A stretch of DNA of 64,000 nucleotides from JAAUTT01 sp963846585 (GCA_963846585.1 CAWJWO010000018.1:248001-312000); one strand, 5' to 3'. Shown: positions 27,072 through 37,273, counted from the stretch's first letter. The notes: generated by a model not told the origin, from the letters alone. Program-made: numbers and translations.

Positions 27072-27414
27072 TAGTAAAAATAATCAAAACAAAATTGATA
27101 ATTAACAAAAATAATATAAAACGTTTGCTAAAAAATCCATGGCGACAACTTTAATTTAAATTGGATATAACATAACACTTGCAAAATTTTAAAATGATAA
27201 TCTTAATTCTGATCTATACTTTCTATGTCCAATTATTATTAAAATTGGTCAACATTTTATTATTGCTGATCAAAATAAACTTGAATTAAATGATTATATA
27301 TGATATATTTACTACTAAAATACAGCTAAAAATGAAGAAAGAGATAATTAAGCAATTAAATTTTAACCAATTATAATTAATTTATTTGTAAGACTAACTA
27401 ACAGACCAAAAGTT
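27072..27414. other. AT-rich divergent intergenic region
   Basis: This 343-base gap separates divergent genes for two exported proteins. It is very AT-rich. I see no gene, RNA, word repeat or strong promoter match in it; promoters for both flanking genes must lie here. Confidence 0.5.
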
Positions 27415-29481
27415 ATGAAAAGGATAATATTTATACTTATCACTGCAAGTTTAAGCACATTTATATATGCCCAATGGCAAAAAACAGGACCTTTTAGTGA
27501 CTCAATTCTAATAGGTTCTATTGTTCATAATGCAAACAATATTTACATTGGAACAAATAAGGGAGTTTATATATCTACTGATAATACAAAAAGTTGGCAA
27601 CTTGTTAACAATGGGTTACCATCTTCTTCAAGTCATATCTCACTGGCATTAAGTGGGGATAGTCTTTTTGCAGGAACTGATAGTGGGGTTTATATAACAA
27701 CAAATAATGGGAATTTATGGAACATTGTTAATACCGGCATATCTGTTGGTAATCCAGTTACTACAATAAAAATCAGTCGTAATTATAATGGGGCTGGTAA
27801 AAATATTTTTGTAGGTACTCAAAGTGGACTTTATACATTTTTTAACAACAGTTGGGGACAGGGGAATACTGGTCTACCATCAAACGCAACCATAACTTCA
27901 ATAACTATTAGTGGAATTATGAGATTTATAACAACAAGTTATTTTAATGGAGATCCCCTGGACGGACCCTCAACTTTAAGTGGTGTTTATTCTTCAGATA
28001 GTCCAGATGTTATGGTTTGGGCTACATCCGATAATGGATTACCATTAAGTACAATGCTTGGATCAAGTATTCCCTATATATTATTAAATGGAGCCAACTT
28101 GTTTACAGCTACTTACGGTGGTGTTTATTTATCAACAAACAATGGAGAAAGTTGGACAATAGCAAATAAAGGGTTACCACCTATACGTAATTTTACATAT
28201 TATAAATATCATTATGTTAATACTTTAGCTACAAGTGGCAACTATGTCTTTGCCGGGACAAGTAATAATCCATATTGGGAATTTGGTCCTGACACAACAA
28301 ATAATCCTTCAGGTGTTTACTTTTCTACTAATAATGGTTCCAGTTGGACCGCAATAAATAATGGCTTTGCTAATAATATTGGAATTAATGCAATTGATAT
28401 TGTTGGTAATTATATTTTAGCAGGAACAACTAATGGTTTATATGTTTATCCAAATATTACAAAGAGTATTACAGTTTCATCAAATGCTTTATCAATTGGG
28501 GCTCCAGTTAACAGCTCACAAACCTTTAATATAACATCCGATACAAGTTGGGTAATAAGTAATACACAAACCTGGATAACGCCAAATGTAACCACAGGAA
28601 AAAATAATTCTGCAATCACCTTAACTGCCAGGGCTAATCCTACAGTTAACCAAAGAATTGACACTTTAACTGTTACCGGTAAAGATTTATCTTCCCAAAA
28701 TATTGTAGTTACTCAATCTGCAGGAATTCCAACATTATCAGTATCTACAAACAATATTAGTTTAGATGCCTTAGCAATTAACCCTGCTACTTTCAGTATC
28801 AATTCAAATACAAATTGGTTAATTCAATCTAGTCAAAATTGGCTAACTCCAAATATTATAAAAGGTTCTGACAGTGCAATTGTTACACTAACAGCAATGT
28901 ACAATAATAGTTTAAAATCAAGGACAGATACAATTACTATTTCAGGAAATGGAGTCAATTCGAAGGAGGTAACTATAACACAGCCTGCAGTTCAATATAT
29001 TCCAACTTTTTATGATACCATAATAATAACCAAGACCATAAATGATACTTTAAAAGGGCTTAAAACCATAACTGATACTTTAAAAGTGATTCAAACTGTT
29101 TATGATACTATAAAAATAACCAAAACCATAAATGACACTATTTTAACCTCTGTTGAAGATACCTTAAAATTTAATGTTTTCGTTGGAAGTAGTATTAACT
29201 CCCTGGTTTCAATTGATCAAATTAAGGTTTATCCAAACCCTACCGGCAGTGTTCTTAATATTAATACCGGCAATTATCTTGATCTAAAAAATTATCAATT
29301 AAAAATCATTAATTCTAAAGGTGAAATTGTTTGGACAACAATAGTATCACAGCAAATTTATACTATTGATTCAGGTTTATTTGGAAGCGCCGGACTTTAT
29401 TTTCTACAAATTTATGATTCTGATTCAAATTTAATTGAAGTTAAAAAAATAGTTATACTGAAATTTACCCAAGCGATTTAA
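27415..29481 (+). CDS. Secreted propeller/BACON protein with T9SS sorting domain
   Basis: A signal peptide (MKRIIFILITASLSTFIYAQ) starts this 688-aa protein. Residues ~25-345 contain repeated propeller blades with GVYISTDNTKSWQLVNNGLP-like units (BNR/Ycf48 type). Two BACON-like domains follow (~350-440 and ~440-525), each with the SDTSWVISNTQTWITPN or NTNWLIQSSQNWLTPN pattern. A threonine-rich linker repeats the TKTINDT unit (~530-575). The C-terminal ~80 residues (VYPNPTGSVLNI...GLYFLQIYDSD) are a T9SS sorting domain. BACON domains often bind carbohydrate or mucin, so a surface-binding role is likely. No catalytic residues are recognised. Confidence 0.82.
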   Translation: MKRIIFILITASLSTFIYAQWQKTGPFSDSILIGSIVHNANNIYIGTNKGVYISTDNTKSWQLVNNGLPSSSSHISLALSGDSLFAGTDSGVYITTNNGNLWNIVNTGISVGNPVTTIKISRNYNGAGKNIFVGTQSGLYTFFNNSWGQGNTGLPSNATITSITISGIMRFITTSYFNGDPLDGPSTLSGVYSSDSPDVMVWATSDNGLPLSTMLGSSIPYILLNGANLFTATYGGVYLSTNNGESWTIANKGLPPIRNFTYYKYHYVNTLATSGNYVFAGTSNNPYWEFGPDTTNNPSGVYFSTNNGSSWTAINNGFANNIGINAIDIVGNYILAGTTNGLYVYPNITKSITVSSNALSIGAPVNSSQTFNITSDTSWVISNTQTWITPNVTTGKNNSAITLTARANPTVNQRIDTLTVTGKDLSSQNIVVTQSAGIPTLSVSTNNISLDALAINPATFSINSNTNWLIQSSQNWLTPNIIKGSDSAIVTLTAMYNNSLKSRTDTITISGNGVNSKEVTITQPAVQYIPTFYDTIIITKTINDTLKGLKTITDTLKVIQTVYDTIKITKTINDTILTSVEDTLKFNVFVGSSINSLVSIDQIKVYPNPTGSVLNINTGNYLDLKNYQLKIINSKGEIVWTTIVSQQIYTIDSGLFGSAGLYFLQIYDSDSNLIEVKKIVILKFTQAI

Positions 29482-29538
29482 AAATGAGAAGTTTATTTAT
29501 TATAAGTAAAACACTATACCTGTATATATAAAATAAAT

Positions 29539-29573
29539 AACTCTCTTGTATAATATTGTATTACAAGAGAGTT
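29539..29573. terminator. Perfect hairpin between the BACON gene and tRNA-Arg
   Basis: AACTCTCTTGTA at 29539-29550 pairs perfectly with TACAAGAGAGTT at 29562-29573 (12 bp, 11-base loop). On the minus strand it is followed by a T-rich tail, so it fits termination of the tRNA-Arg transcript and possibly of the + strand gene. Confidence 0.75.
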
Positions 29574-29586
29574 AAATTAAATAAAG

Positions 29587-29659
29587 TGACCCCGGCGGGA
29601 CTCGAACCCGCAACCTTCAGAACCGGAATCTGACATTCTATCCATTGAACTACGGAGCC
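29587..29659 (-). tRNA. tRNA-Arg (anticodon CCG)
   Basis: A 73-base cloverleaf. The acceptor GGCTCCG pairs with CGGGGTC with G-U and T-G wobbles and is followed by discriminator A. The anticodon stem TCAGA/TCTGA encloses the loop TTCCGGT, giving anticodon CCG, which reads CGG. The T arm contains GGTTCGAGTCC. No CCA is encoded. Confidence 0.95.
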
Positions 29660-29660
29660 G

Positions 29661-30095
29661 GAATATAGTGCTTAGTGCATAGTAACCGTATTTATAAATA
29701 TTCGTTTATGAGTTTAATGGGTTTATAAAGTTTATAAGGTTTATAATCTCAAATATATATTAAACAGTCAGTCATCAGTAATCCGTAATGCCTATTTGCA
29801 CATTTGCATAATATTTTTTCTATCTTCTTTTATCTTTTATCTGTCTTCTCTTAAGAAACCACTTTCCGATTTCATTTAATTTTTACTTCGGCTTGCCGGA
29901 GAAAGACGCTGTCTTCTGCCTTCTGTCTTTCTCTCCATGTCTTGGTTCCTGGTTCTTGGCTCTTGATTCTAAACTGCAAATTAACAAAACTATCCTTATT
30001 CAAGCAACATATCATTTCTTATTTCTCTACTTTTCTTACTTTTGTCCTTTTTTAGACGACAACTAAGCACTAAGCACTAATTACCAAGCACTATA
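29661..30095. repeat. Mosaic of intergenic words with inverted TGCTTAG/CTAAGCA arms
   Basis: The gap before leuS contains TGCTTAG units (29667-29685), TTTATAAGG-type units, TTGCACATTTGCA, long TTCTGCC/TTTTATC pyrimidine words (29815-29930), TTCCTGG/TTCTTGG words (29938-29965), and CTAAGCA units (30062-30095) that complement the first arm. No gene is visible in this ~430-base stretch. Confidence 0.75.
30037..30044 (+). promoter_or_regulatory. Candidate -7 box for leuS
   Basis: TACTTTTG matches TAnnTTTG about 55 bases before the leuS ATG. A good -33 element is not seen. Confidence 0.4.
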
Positions 30096-30099
30096 TTCT

Positions 30100-32754
30100 A
30101 TGGATTACAATTTTGCAGAAATCGAAAAGAAATGGCAGGAATACTGGGAAAAAAATAAAACGTTTAAAACTGTTTTCGACCCTGACTTGCCAAAATATTA
30201 TATTTTAGACATGTTCCCTTATCCTTCAGGATCAGGCCTGCATGTTGGACATCCGGAGGGCTATACTGCTACCGACATCATAAGCCGGTACAAGCGCATG
30301 AAAGGCTTCAATGTGCTGCATCCAATGGGATGGGATGCGTTCGGGCTACCTGCAGAACAATATGCCATCCAGACAGGCACTCACCCAGCTTATATTACTA
30401 ATAAAAACTGTGATAATTTTCGCCGTCAGATTAAAATGTTAGGGCTTAGTTATGACTGGGACCGTGAGATTAATACTACCGATCCGGGTTATTTCAAATG
30501 GACCCAGTGGATTTTTATTCGTTTGTATAATACCTGGTTCAACACTAAATTACAGAAAGGCCGACCCATTAATGAGCTTACAATACCCGATGATATTAAA
30601 ATACTTGGGAAGGCCGCTGTAAATAAATATACAGATGAATTAAGGCTCGCCTATTATGACGACGCCCAGGTATGGTGGTGCGAAAATTGCAGGATTGTTT
30701 GTGCCAATGAAGAGGTATTAACGGACGGGACACACGAAAAATGCGGCAATCCGGTAATCCGTAAATATTTAAAGCAATGGATGCTGCGAATACCACATTA
30801 TGCCGAACGCTTGATTTCAGGCCTTGATAACCTCGATTGGCCTGAAGGAGTAAAAGACATGCAAAAAAACTGGATTGGCAGGTCAACCGGCGCAGAGGTC
30901 GATTTTGAAATTGCCGGAACGGATGTAAGGTTAAGAGTATTCACCACCAGGCCTGATACACTTTTTGGCGCTACATATATGGTTATCTCTCCCGAACATA
31001 ACCTTGTTAATACTTTAACTACACCAGATCAAAAAACCTCAGTAACAAATTATTGTAAAAATGCCGCACTTAAATCGGAAATTGACCGGACTGATGTATC
31101 CAAAACAAAAACAGGAGTTTTTACCGGCAGTTATGCTGTTAACCCTGTAAATGGAAATAAAATACCGGTTTGGGTTGCCGATTACGTGCTTACCGGTTAC
31201 GGTACAGGAGCTATAATGGCCGTACCTGCTCATGATACACGTGACTTTGAATTTGCAAAAAAATTCAACCTGCAGGTAGTGTGCATTATGGACCCTAAAG
31301 GTGCCGATAACGAACTTAGAAATAAAGTTTTAACCGGAAATGCCTGCTGGACTGAGGATGGAACATATATTAACTCATCAGGTGAAAACAATGGATTAAA
31401 TATAAATGGATTACAAAAGGAATCCGGAGTAAAATCAATGATTGACTGGTTGGAAAAAACCGGTAAAGGAAATGCAAAAATAAATTATAAAATGCGCGAC
31501 TGGCTTTTCAGCCGCCAGCGATACTGGGGAGAGCCATTTCCTGTTATTCACTGGGAAGATGGAGAGATAAGCCTGTTAAACGATAACGATCTTCCCCTTG
31601 AACTGCCCAAACTTGAAAAATACCAACCTGCAAGCACTGGCGAATCTCCGCTTGCAAATTCACCGGAATGGCTGTATGTAAAGGACAAAGACGGAAGAAA
31701 AGGCAAGAGGGAAACAAATACCATGCCTCAATGGGCGGGGTCGTGCTGGTATTATCTGCGATTCACCGATCCAGAAAACAATAAAGAACCTTTTTCACAG
31801 GCATCTGAAAAATACTGGATGCCTGTCGACCTCTACATAGGAGGAGCGGAACATGCAGTGCTTCATCTACTCTACAGCAGGTTCTGGCATAAGGTACTTT
31901 ACGACCTTGGTATAGTTTCCACTGATGAACCTTTTCAGAAATTATTTAACCAGGGCATGATCCTTGCATTTGCATATGAGACTGCAGCCGGAGCTAAAAT
32001 ACCTTCCGACATGGTTGAGGAACGGGAAGGAAAGTTTTATCATAAGGAATCGGGTGAGGAACTCAGCCAGATAGTTGCTAAAATGTCGAAGTCGTTAAAA
32101 AATATTGTTGCACCTGATGATGTAGTGTCCCAATATGGAGCTGACTCACTTCGCCTCTATGAAATGTTCATGGGACCGCTTGAGGCTACCAAGCCCTGGA
32201 CTGAAACAGGCGTTAAGGGTGTTTTCAGGTTTCTGTCAGGAGTTTATCGTTTCTTTGGCAACATTGATAATTATTTTGAAGGAGAGGAAGATCAGGAAGT
32301 TGTCAAATTATTGCACAAAACCATTCAAAAAGTAACATACGATATTGAAAATCTAAGTTTTAACACTGCTATTCCCCAGATGATGATTTTCACCAACCTT
32401 TGCATGAAAAAACAAAAGGTGACTAAATCAACAGGAGAAAATTTTGCCAAAGTTTTATCGCCATTCGCCCCTCATATAGCCGAAGAACTCTGGAATATTC
32501 TGGGACATGGCAATACTCTTGCATATGAAAAATTTCCTGTCGCTGAATTAATGTACATGGAGGAAGATTCCGTGAATTACCCCGTATCAGTTAATGGTAA
32601 AAAAAGATTCGAACTTCTGTTGCCAAAAGATATGCAGACTGCCGAAATTGAAAAAGCCGCCTTATCGGATAAGGAAGCCCAAAAATGGCTTCAGGGTAAT
32701 ACTCCGAAAAAAATAATTATTGTAAGAGGGAAGATTATAAATATTGTGACTTAG
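30100..32754 (+). CDS. leuS: Leucyl-tRNA synthetase
   Basis: The 884-aa class I synthetase charges tRNA-Leu. The HIGH motif appears as HVGH at residues 48-51 within PSGSGLHVGHPEGY, and KMSKS is near residues 661-665 (AKMSKSLKN). The editing domain signature TTRPDTLFGATY is near residue 285, and GTGAIMAVPAHDTRD lies near 370. The C-terminal anticodon-binding part is complete (FAPHIAEELW). Length is somewhat larger than the E. coli enzyme, as usual in Bacteroidota. Confidence 0.97.
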   Translation: MDYNFAEIEKKWQEYWEKNKTFKTVFDPDLPKYYILDMFPYPSGSGLHVGHPEGYTATDIISRYKRMKGFNVLHPMGWDAFGLPAEQYAIQTGTHPAYITNKNCDNFRRQIKMLGLSYDWDREINTTDPGYFKWTQWIFIRLYNTWFNTKLQKGRPINELTIPDDIKILGKAAVNKYTDELRLAYYDDAQVWWCENCRIVCANEEVLTDGTHEKCGNPVIRKYLKQWMLRIPHYAERLISGLDNLDWPEGVKDMQKNWIGRSTGAEVDFEIAGTDVRLRVFTTRPDTLFGATYMVISPEHNLVNTLTTPDQKTSVTNYCKNAALKSEIDRTDVSKTKTGVFTGSYAVNPVNGNKIPVWVADYVLTGYGTGAIMAVPAHDTRDFEFAKKFNLQVVCIMDPKGADNELRNKVLTGNACWTEDGTYINSSGENNGLNINGLQKESGVKSMIDWLEKTGKGNAKINYKMRDWLFSRQRYWGEPFPVIHWEDGEISLLNDNDLPLELPKLEKYQPASTGESPLANSPEWLYVKDKDGRKGKRETNTMPQWAGSCWYYLRFTDPENNKEPFSQASEKYWMPVDLYIGGAEHAVLHLLYSRFWHKVLYDLGIVSTDEPFQKLFNQGMILAFAYETAAGAKIPSDMVEEREGKFYHKESGEELSQIVAKMSKSLKNIVAPDDVVSQYGADSLRLYEMFMGPLEATKPWTETGVKGVFRFLSGVYRFFGNIDNYFEGEEDQEVVKLLHKTIQKVTYDIENLSFNTAIPQMMIFTNLCMKKQKVTKSTGENFAKVLSPFAPHIAEELWNILGHGNTLAYEKFPVAELMYMEEDSVNYPVSVNGKKRFELLLPKDMQTAEIEKAALSDKEAQKWLQGNTPKKIIIVRGKIINIVT

Positions 32755-32941
32755 TTGGCGATTAGCGATTTCACATTTAATGAACTTAGTTTGTTAAACT
32801 TTGTTAATAGGTTGCATTAATTTCAGGTATTTTAATTTTTAAAAAAATCAAAATAAGTACCTTTACTTAAGGTAATTTTTCACAATTAAGGTTAAGAGAG
32901 TTTAGTTGTATTTTATTTTATTTATTTAATTTAAAAAATCT

Positions 32942-33385
32942 ATGAAAACACAAAAGTTGATCTCATTTTTCGGATTAGGAGTGTTCTTGTTTTTTATTCA
33001 GATTAGCGCTATGGCGCAAGTTCATCCACATTACCTGCATGCATTATCCAATTTACGTGCTGCACGCTGGCAGGTTGAACATCGTCCCGGCAACTGGAAA
33101 CAAACTGTTGATGAAGTTAATGCTGTTAAACAGATTGAAATGGTAATTGCTGATATTAAACAGGCTTCAATTGACGACCATAAAAATCTTAATGATCATC
33201 CGATGGAAGCTGAAGTTCCCGACCATGCAGGCCGTCTTCATAAAGCCATAGATTTCCTTAAAGCAGCCAAGGCTGATATAAAACAGGAAGAAGATAATGG
33301 ATTTGCTCAGGGATTACAAGGCAATGCATTAAAAGGAATAAATGAAGCCATAAAACTTTTGGAAAATGCCCTTAAAGGGGTATAA
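32942..33385 (+). CDS. Small exported helical protein
   Basis: The 147-aa protein has a signal peptide (MKTQKLISFFGLGVFLFFIQISAMA, cleavage before Q26). The mature part is helical and histidine-rich near its start (VHPHYLHALSNLRAARWQVEH), with a second DHAGRLHKAIDFLKAAK segment of similar pattern. The paired ALSNLRAAR / AIDFLKAAK units suggest an internal duplication. I recall similar hypothetical exported proteins in several phyla but no function. It is a single gene followed by a terminator hairpin. Confidence 0.7.
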   Translation: MKTQKLISFFGLGVFLFFIQISAMAQVHPHYLHALSNLRAARWQVEHRPGNWKQTVDEVNAVKQIEMVIADIKQASIDDHKNLNDHPMEAEVPDHAGRLHKAIDFLKAAKADIKQEEDNGFAQGLQGNALKGINEAIKLLENALKGV

Positions 33386-33424
33386 GTATTTATTTCGGAA
33401 ATTTTAATTATGATTATTGGATTA

Positions 33425-33453
33425 AGAGGCTGTTACCAAAATTGACAGCCTCT
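33425..33453 (+). terminator. Rho-independent terminator
   Basis: AGAGGCTGT at 33425-33433 pairs with ACAGCCTCT at 33445-33453 across an 11-base loop and is followed by TTTT. It ends the small exported helical protein transcript. Confidence 0.85.
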
Positions 33454-33506
33454 TTTGTAAATTTATAAATGACATTGCCGGATGTTACTTTAATATAAAT
33501 AAACAG

Positions 33507-33905
33507 ATGAACAAGGATAAAATTCACTTAAATGAGGAATTCCCTGTAAAGTCGCCGGTATTATTTAATGCCTGGCTTGACGGTAATAAACATTCTGCCT
33601 TTACCGGAGGTGGACCGGTATCTATCAGGAATGTAACCGGAAGTAATTATACAGCCTGGGATGGATATATTTCAGGAAAAATATTAGAACTGGAAGAAGG
33701 AAAAAGAATTTTACATACCTGGCGAACAAGTGAATTTCCTGAAAATGCAGAAGATTCATTATTGGAAATATTACTGGAAGATACTGTAAAAGGCTGTAAG
33801 TTAACTTTAAACCATTGGAATATCCCTGAAGGCCAGGTAAACGATTATAAAAAAGGGTGGGTTGAATTCTATTTTAAACCTATGAAAGAGTACTTTAAAA
33901 AGTGA
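33507..33905 (+). CDS. SRPBCC / AHSA1-like domain protein
   Basis: The 132-aa cytoplasmic protein has the pattern of the Aha1 C-terminal-like (SRPBCC) family: a START-like fold with WDGYISGKILELEEGKRILHTWRTSEFPE in the middle and GWVEFYFKPMKEYF as the C-terminal helix. Members often bind small hydrophobic ligands. No signal peptide is present. It stands alone between a terminator and a convergent antiporter gene. A specific ligand cannot be inferred. Confidence 0.75.
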   Translation: MNKDKIHLNEEFPVKSPVLFNAWLDGNKHSAFTGGGPVSIRNVTGSNYTAWDGYISGKILELEEGKRILHTWRTSEFPENAEDSLLEILLEDTVKGCKLTLNHWNIPEGQVNDYKKGWVEFYFKPMKEYFKK

Positions 33906-33971
33906 TGTTTGTCCAAAAATTATATTTAACGAGAGATCAAAGGATTACTGGCTGAAGAAACAAATCTGATC

Positions 33972-35201
33972 TTAAACGTTATTTACATCTGAAGAATTGG
34001 CGAAACCATTATCAGAAGATATTACTTCCGGTACCTGATCGTCTAAAACAGGTTTTTCAAGCAGATGGACAGGCAGGAAAAATTTATTTGCAATTAGTGT
34101 TGGTATTATGGCACTTGCAATAACTGTTCCTACTATATACGAATATTGTTCCCTGGTAATAATTCCATGCGTTAACCCATAAAGTGCAGATATAGTTCCA
34201 AATGTCAATCCTGTTGACATAAGCAGGGTATAGTACCATTTTTCATTTTTATCATCCCTGAAAGTGTGAATAACCGGATATAAACCAAAAATCTTTGAAA
34301 CAACCTTACTTGCAAAAAGTACGACAAAAATTAAGGGAGCTGCTAATAAGGATGGTATCGACATAAGGGCACCAGCCCTGAGAAAATATAGCGGAGTTAA
34401 AAAACCTACAGTCATTGTTCTTAACCTTCTAACGAAAGAATGATCCCTTTCCATTGTTTTTGCCAAAACCATTCCAATTATGTAAGCAGGTAATACAGGT
34501 TCGCTACCCGACCATATCGCAAGGCTTCCCATAGATATTAAAACGAAAAGTATCCATTTGGTTCTTATCGCAGCTGTTTTATAAGCAAGATGTTTTATAA
34601 TAAACTCCGTTATCACCGGTAAAAAAAACACCAAAATTATGGTAACAGCTATAAAAATGATTGTTTTGAATGTAAAAGGTGCAAATATTAATCCTAACCC
34701 TATTACTGTACCTAAATCATTGACAAAACAGGCTCCGAGTATACCTTTTCCATATTCGGTTTTATTAAACCCATATTCAAGCATCACAGCATATACAACA
34801 GCCATAGATGTGGTGGAAAGAGCTATGCCACAAAGCAAGCTTGCTTTTAATCCCCATCCGATTAAATAATATGTCACTAAGGAACAACCAATAAAAGGTG
34901 CGAAAAATCCTATTAAACCTATTGTAGTTATCTCTTTAATTTTAGTTTTCATAACATCAGGGTTCAATTCAGCACCAGAGAGAAAGGTAAGCATAACGGC
35001 ACCTAAAGCAGTACAAAATTTTAACCAGTCGTCATTCAGAGCAAGTCTATTTGTATAGCTAAATTTAAATGCCAGATATCCAATTAGTGATCCAATAATT
35101 ATTTCCATTAACGCCATCGATATTTTTAAACGATTTGCAATAATTGTAGACAAAACTGCTGCCAGGAGCCAAAAGGCAGCAACACAAAATATTGATATCA
35201 T
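33972..35201 (-). CDS. Cation/proton antiporter, CPA2 type
   Basis: The 409-aa protein has about twelve membrane spans and the Na+/H+ exchanger family pattern, including GILGACFVNDLGTVIGLGLIF, where the ND pair fits the conserved aspartate site. The C-terminus is a short polar tail (after about residue 380) with no TrkA-N or TrkA-C domain, unlike KefB/KefC. It likely exchanges Na+ or K+ for protons in the inner membrane. It is a single gene on the minus strand. Confidence 0.82.
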   Translation of the reverse strand: MISIFCVAAFWLLAAVLSTIIANRLKISMALMEIIIGSLIGYLAFKFSYTNRLALNDDWLKFCTALGAVMLTFLSGAELNPDVMKTKIKEITTIGLIGFFAPFIGCSLVTYYLIGWGLKASLLCGIALSTTSMAVVYAVMLEYGFNKTEYGKGILGACFVNDLGTVIGLGLIFAPFTFKTIIFIAVTIILVFFLPVITEFIIKHLAYKTAAIRTKWILFVLISMGSLAIWSGSEPVLPAYIIGMVLAKTMERDHSFVRRLRTMTVGFLTPLYFLRAGALMSIPSLLAAPLIFVVLFASKVVSKIFGLYPVIHTFRDDKNEKWYYTLLMSTGLTFGTISALYGLTHGIITREQYSYIVGTVIASAIIPTLIANKFFLPVHLLEKPVLDDQVPEVISSDNGFANSSDVNNV

Positions 35202-35272
35202 ATAAAACCCCTAAAAAATGTATAGGAGTCATCAGCATTATTGCGGTTAAAGGCGAACTCCATCACCAGAAA

Positions 35273-35280
35273 CAAAGTTA
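35273..35280 (-). promoter_or_regulatory. Candidate -7 box for the antiporter gene
   Basis: On the minus strand TAACTTTG matches TAnnTTTG, about 70 bases before the start codon. No clear -33 element is present. Confidence 0.35.
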
Positions 35281-35460
35281 AAAATAATTTTTAAAACGAA
35301 ATTCATTTTAATCTTCAAATCTATAATTTATGTTGCCCGGCGGTTTTTTAACGCAACCATTTGTATAGATTAGCATCATATTATTGTAAACTTAAAATCA
35401 GGTACAATGAAATATCTATTTTTTTATAATAACATGTATGTTATACTAAAATCCTGCATT

Positions 35461-37104
35461 ATGAAAAATATTTTGCTCACAGTTATTTTCGCAAGCTTCA
35501 TGAGTTTTGCCAGTGCACAGGTTTTTGATACCACGAATTTAATTACTCCCGGAACATTGAATACTTTGGCAAAAACTTATCTAACCACTGTTACCAATCT
35601 TACAATTAAAGGCACAATAGATGCACGTGACTTTAAAACAATGAGAGACAGCATGCCATTGTTATCTGTTCTTGATTTAAGCAACACAATTATTGCTTCA
35701 TATACTGGTAAAGCAGGTACACAGGATTCAAATAACGATACTTATGCTGCAAATGCAATTCCTCAATATGCTTTTTATAATAATATGTCATTAATAGGTG
35801 ACACAACATTGATTTCTATAACATTACCTTATAATATTACATCTATTGGCGATTATTCTTTTTATTGGTGTGCCAGCCTCAAAGATATAAACATTCCTTC
35901 TTCGGTTATTTCTATTGGGAAATTCGCTTTTTATAATTGTAACGGATTAACAGGTTCGTTAAACATTCCTTCGTTAGTTGCTTCTGTTGGAGCTTATGCT
36001 TTTGATTGGTGTTCAGGATTAAATGGATCATTAACTATTCCTTCTTCGGTTGTTTCTATTGGAGATCAAGCCTTTGTCTCATGTAATATAACTGCATTTA
36101 TTGTTGATATAACAAATCCATCATATTGCAGTATAAATGGCGTTTTATTTAATAAAAGTAAAACAACACTAATTGAATGTCCCAATGAAATGACCGGAAC
36201 TTATACCATTCCTTCTTCTGTAGATAGTATCAGAGATTTTGCTTTCTTTGGGTGTAGTCAATTAACAGGTTCCTTAACCATACCTTCTTCGGTTGTTTAT
36301 ATAGGGGTTGATGCTTTTAATGGGTGTTACGGATTTACAGGATCATTAACTATTCCTTCTTCGGTTACTTATATTGGATATTGGGCTTTTTCAGATGATG
36401 AAGGTTTAACATCAATTGTAACATTAAATCCTATTCCATTAACCTTACCCTATCTGAGGTATGATATACCTGCAGAAATTACTAATGATGTCTTCTATGG
36501 TGATTATAATGTTACAAGCTTATATGTGCCATGTGGTTCAATTGACGCATACAAAGCTGCCCTGCAATGGAATAGTTTTAATGTTATTGCAAATGACAGG
36601 TATGTTCCGATTTCTGCAAGTTTTGATACGGTAAAATCCGGCTTATCAGTTACTTTTACTGCAAATACCAGCTGTATCAATGGAAATCCAACTTTACAAT
36701 GGCAGGTAAATGGGAAAAATGAAGGTACAGGTAATTATATATTCAGTTATATTCCTGTAAATGGTGATACTATTACATGCAATGCTACCATTGATGATAC
36801 TATTGTAACCAGTAATGCCATTGTGATGAATGTTACAGGAGGTGCAGGTATAAATATTGTAAATCCCGGGTCTTTTTCCCTGTATCCAAACCCCAACAAC
36901 GGAAATTTTACAATTGAATTTTCAAATCCTGATAATCAAAATGTAATGATAACCATAACAGATATGACAGGGAAGACTGTATTTGATAACAGTACAACAC
37001 AAAATACTTTTAATTTTACAGGAAATAAATTACAGCCTGGAGTTTATATTGTAACGATTAAAGGGGATGATAGTTTGTATGTTAGTAAGTTGGTGGTTAA
37101 GTGA
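35461..37104 (+). CDS. BspA-type leucine-rich surface protein with T9SS sorting domain
   Basis: I place the start at 35461, not at the earlier in-frame ATG 35407, because residues from there form a clean signal peptide (MKNILLTVIFASFMSFASAQ). Residues ~85-345 hold about eight LRR_5 (BspA/Treponema) repeats such as LTIPSSVVSIGDQAF. A short beta domain follows, and the last ~75 residues (LYPNPNNGNFTIEF...GVYIVTIKGDD) are a T9SS sorting domain. BspA-type repeats mediate adhesion to host or matrix proteins. It is a single gene with its own terminator downstream. Confidence 0.82.
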   Translation: MKNILLTVIFASFMSFASAQVFDTTNLITPGTLNTLAKTYLTTVTNLTIKGTIDARDFKTMRDSMPLLSVLDLSNTIIASYTGKAGTQDSNNDTYAANAIPQYAFYNNMSLIGDTTLISITLPYNITSIGDYSFYWCASLKDINIPSSVISIGKFAFYNCNGLTGSLNIPSLVASVGAYAFDWCSGLNGSLTIPSSVVSIGDQAFVSCNITAFIVDITNPSYCSINGVLFNKSKTTLIECPNEMTGTYTIPSSVDSIRDFAFFGCSQLTGSLTIPSSVVYIGVDAFNGCYGFTGSLTIPSSVTYIGYWAFSDDEGLTSIVTLNPIPLTLPYLRYDIPAEITNDVFYGDYNVTSLYVPCGSIDAYKAALQWNSFNVIANDRYVPISASFDTVKSGLSVTFTANTSCINGNPTLQWQVNGKNEGTGNYIFSYIPVNGDTITCNATIDDTIVTSNAIVMNVTGGAGINIVNPGSFSLYPNPNNGNFTIEFSNPDNQNVMITITDMTGKTVFDNSTTQNTFNFTGNKLQPGVYIVTIKGDDSLYVSKLVVK

Positions 37105-37126
37105 AATAATGAGTGCAAATAAAAAA

Positions 37127-37158
37127 AGCCACCTGAAAGTTTTATCTTCCAGGTGGCT
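37127..37158. terminator. Bidirectional terminator hairpin
   Basis: AGCCACCTG at 37127-37135 pairs with CAGGTGGCT at 37150-37158. A-runs before and T-runs after make it usable in both directions, serving the BspA-like gene and tRNA-Asn. Confidence 0.85.
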
Positions 37159-37168
37159 CATTTTGAAG

Positions 37169-37242
37169 CTCCCCCTCCAGGACTTGAACCTGGGACCCTC
37201 TGATTAACAGTCAGATGCTCTAACCAACTGAGCTAAGGAGGA
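37169..37242 (-). tRNA. tRNA-Asn (anticodon GTT)
   Basis: A 74-base cloverleaf. The acceptor TCCTCCT pairs with AGGGGGA, discriminator G follows, and the anticodon stem CTGA/TCAG region encloses a loop with GTT. The T arm contains GGTTCAAGTCC. No CCA is encoded. Confidence 0.95.
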
Positions 37243-37273
37243 TTATATTATTTTCAAAGCATGCTAATTAATA

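Noticed and set aside
35407..35460. Upstream ATG as start of the BspA-like gene
   Set aside because: The residues it adds precede a clean signal peptide starting at 35461, so the later ATG is more likely.
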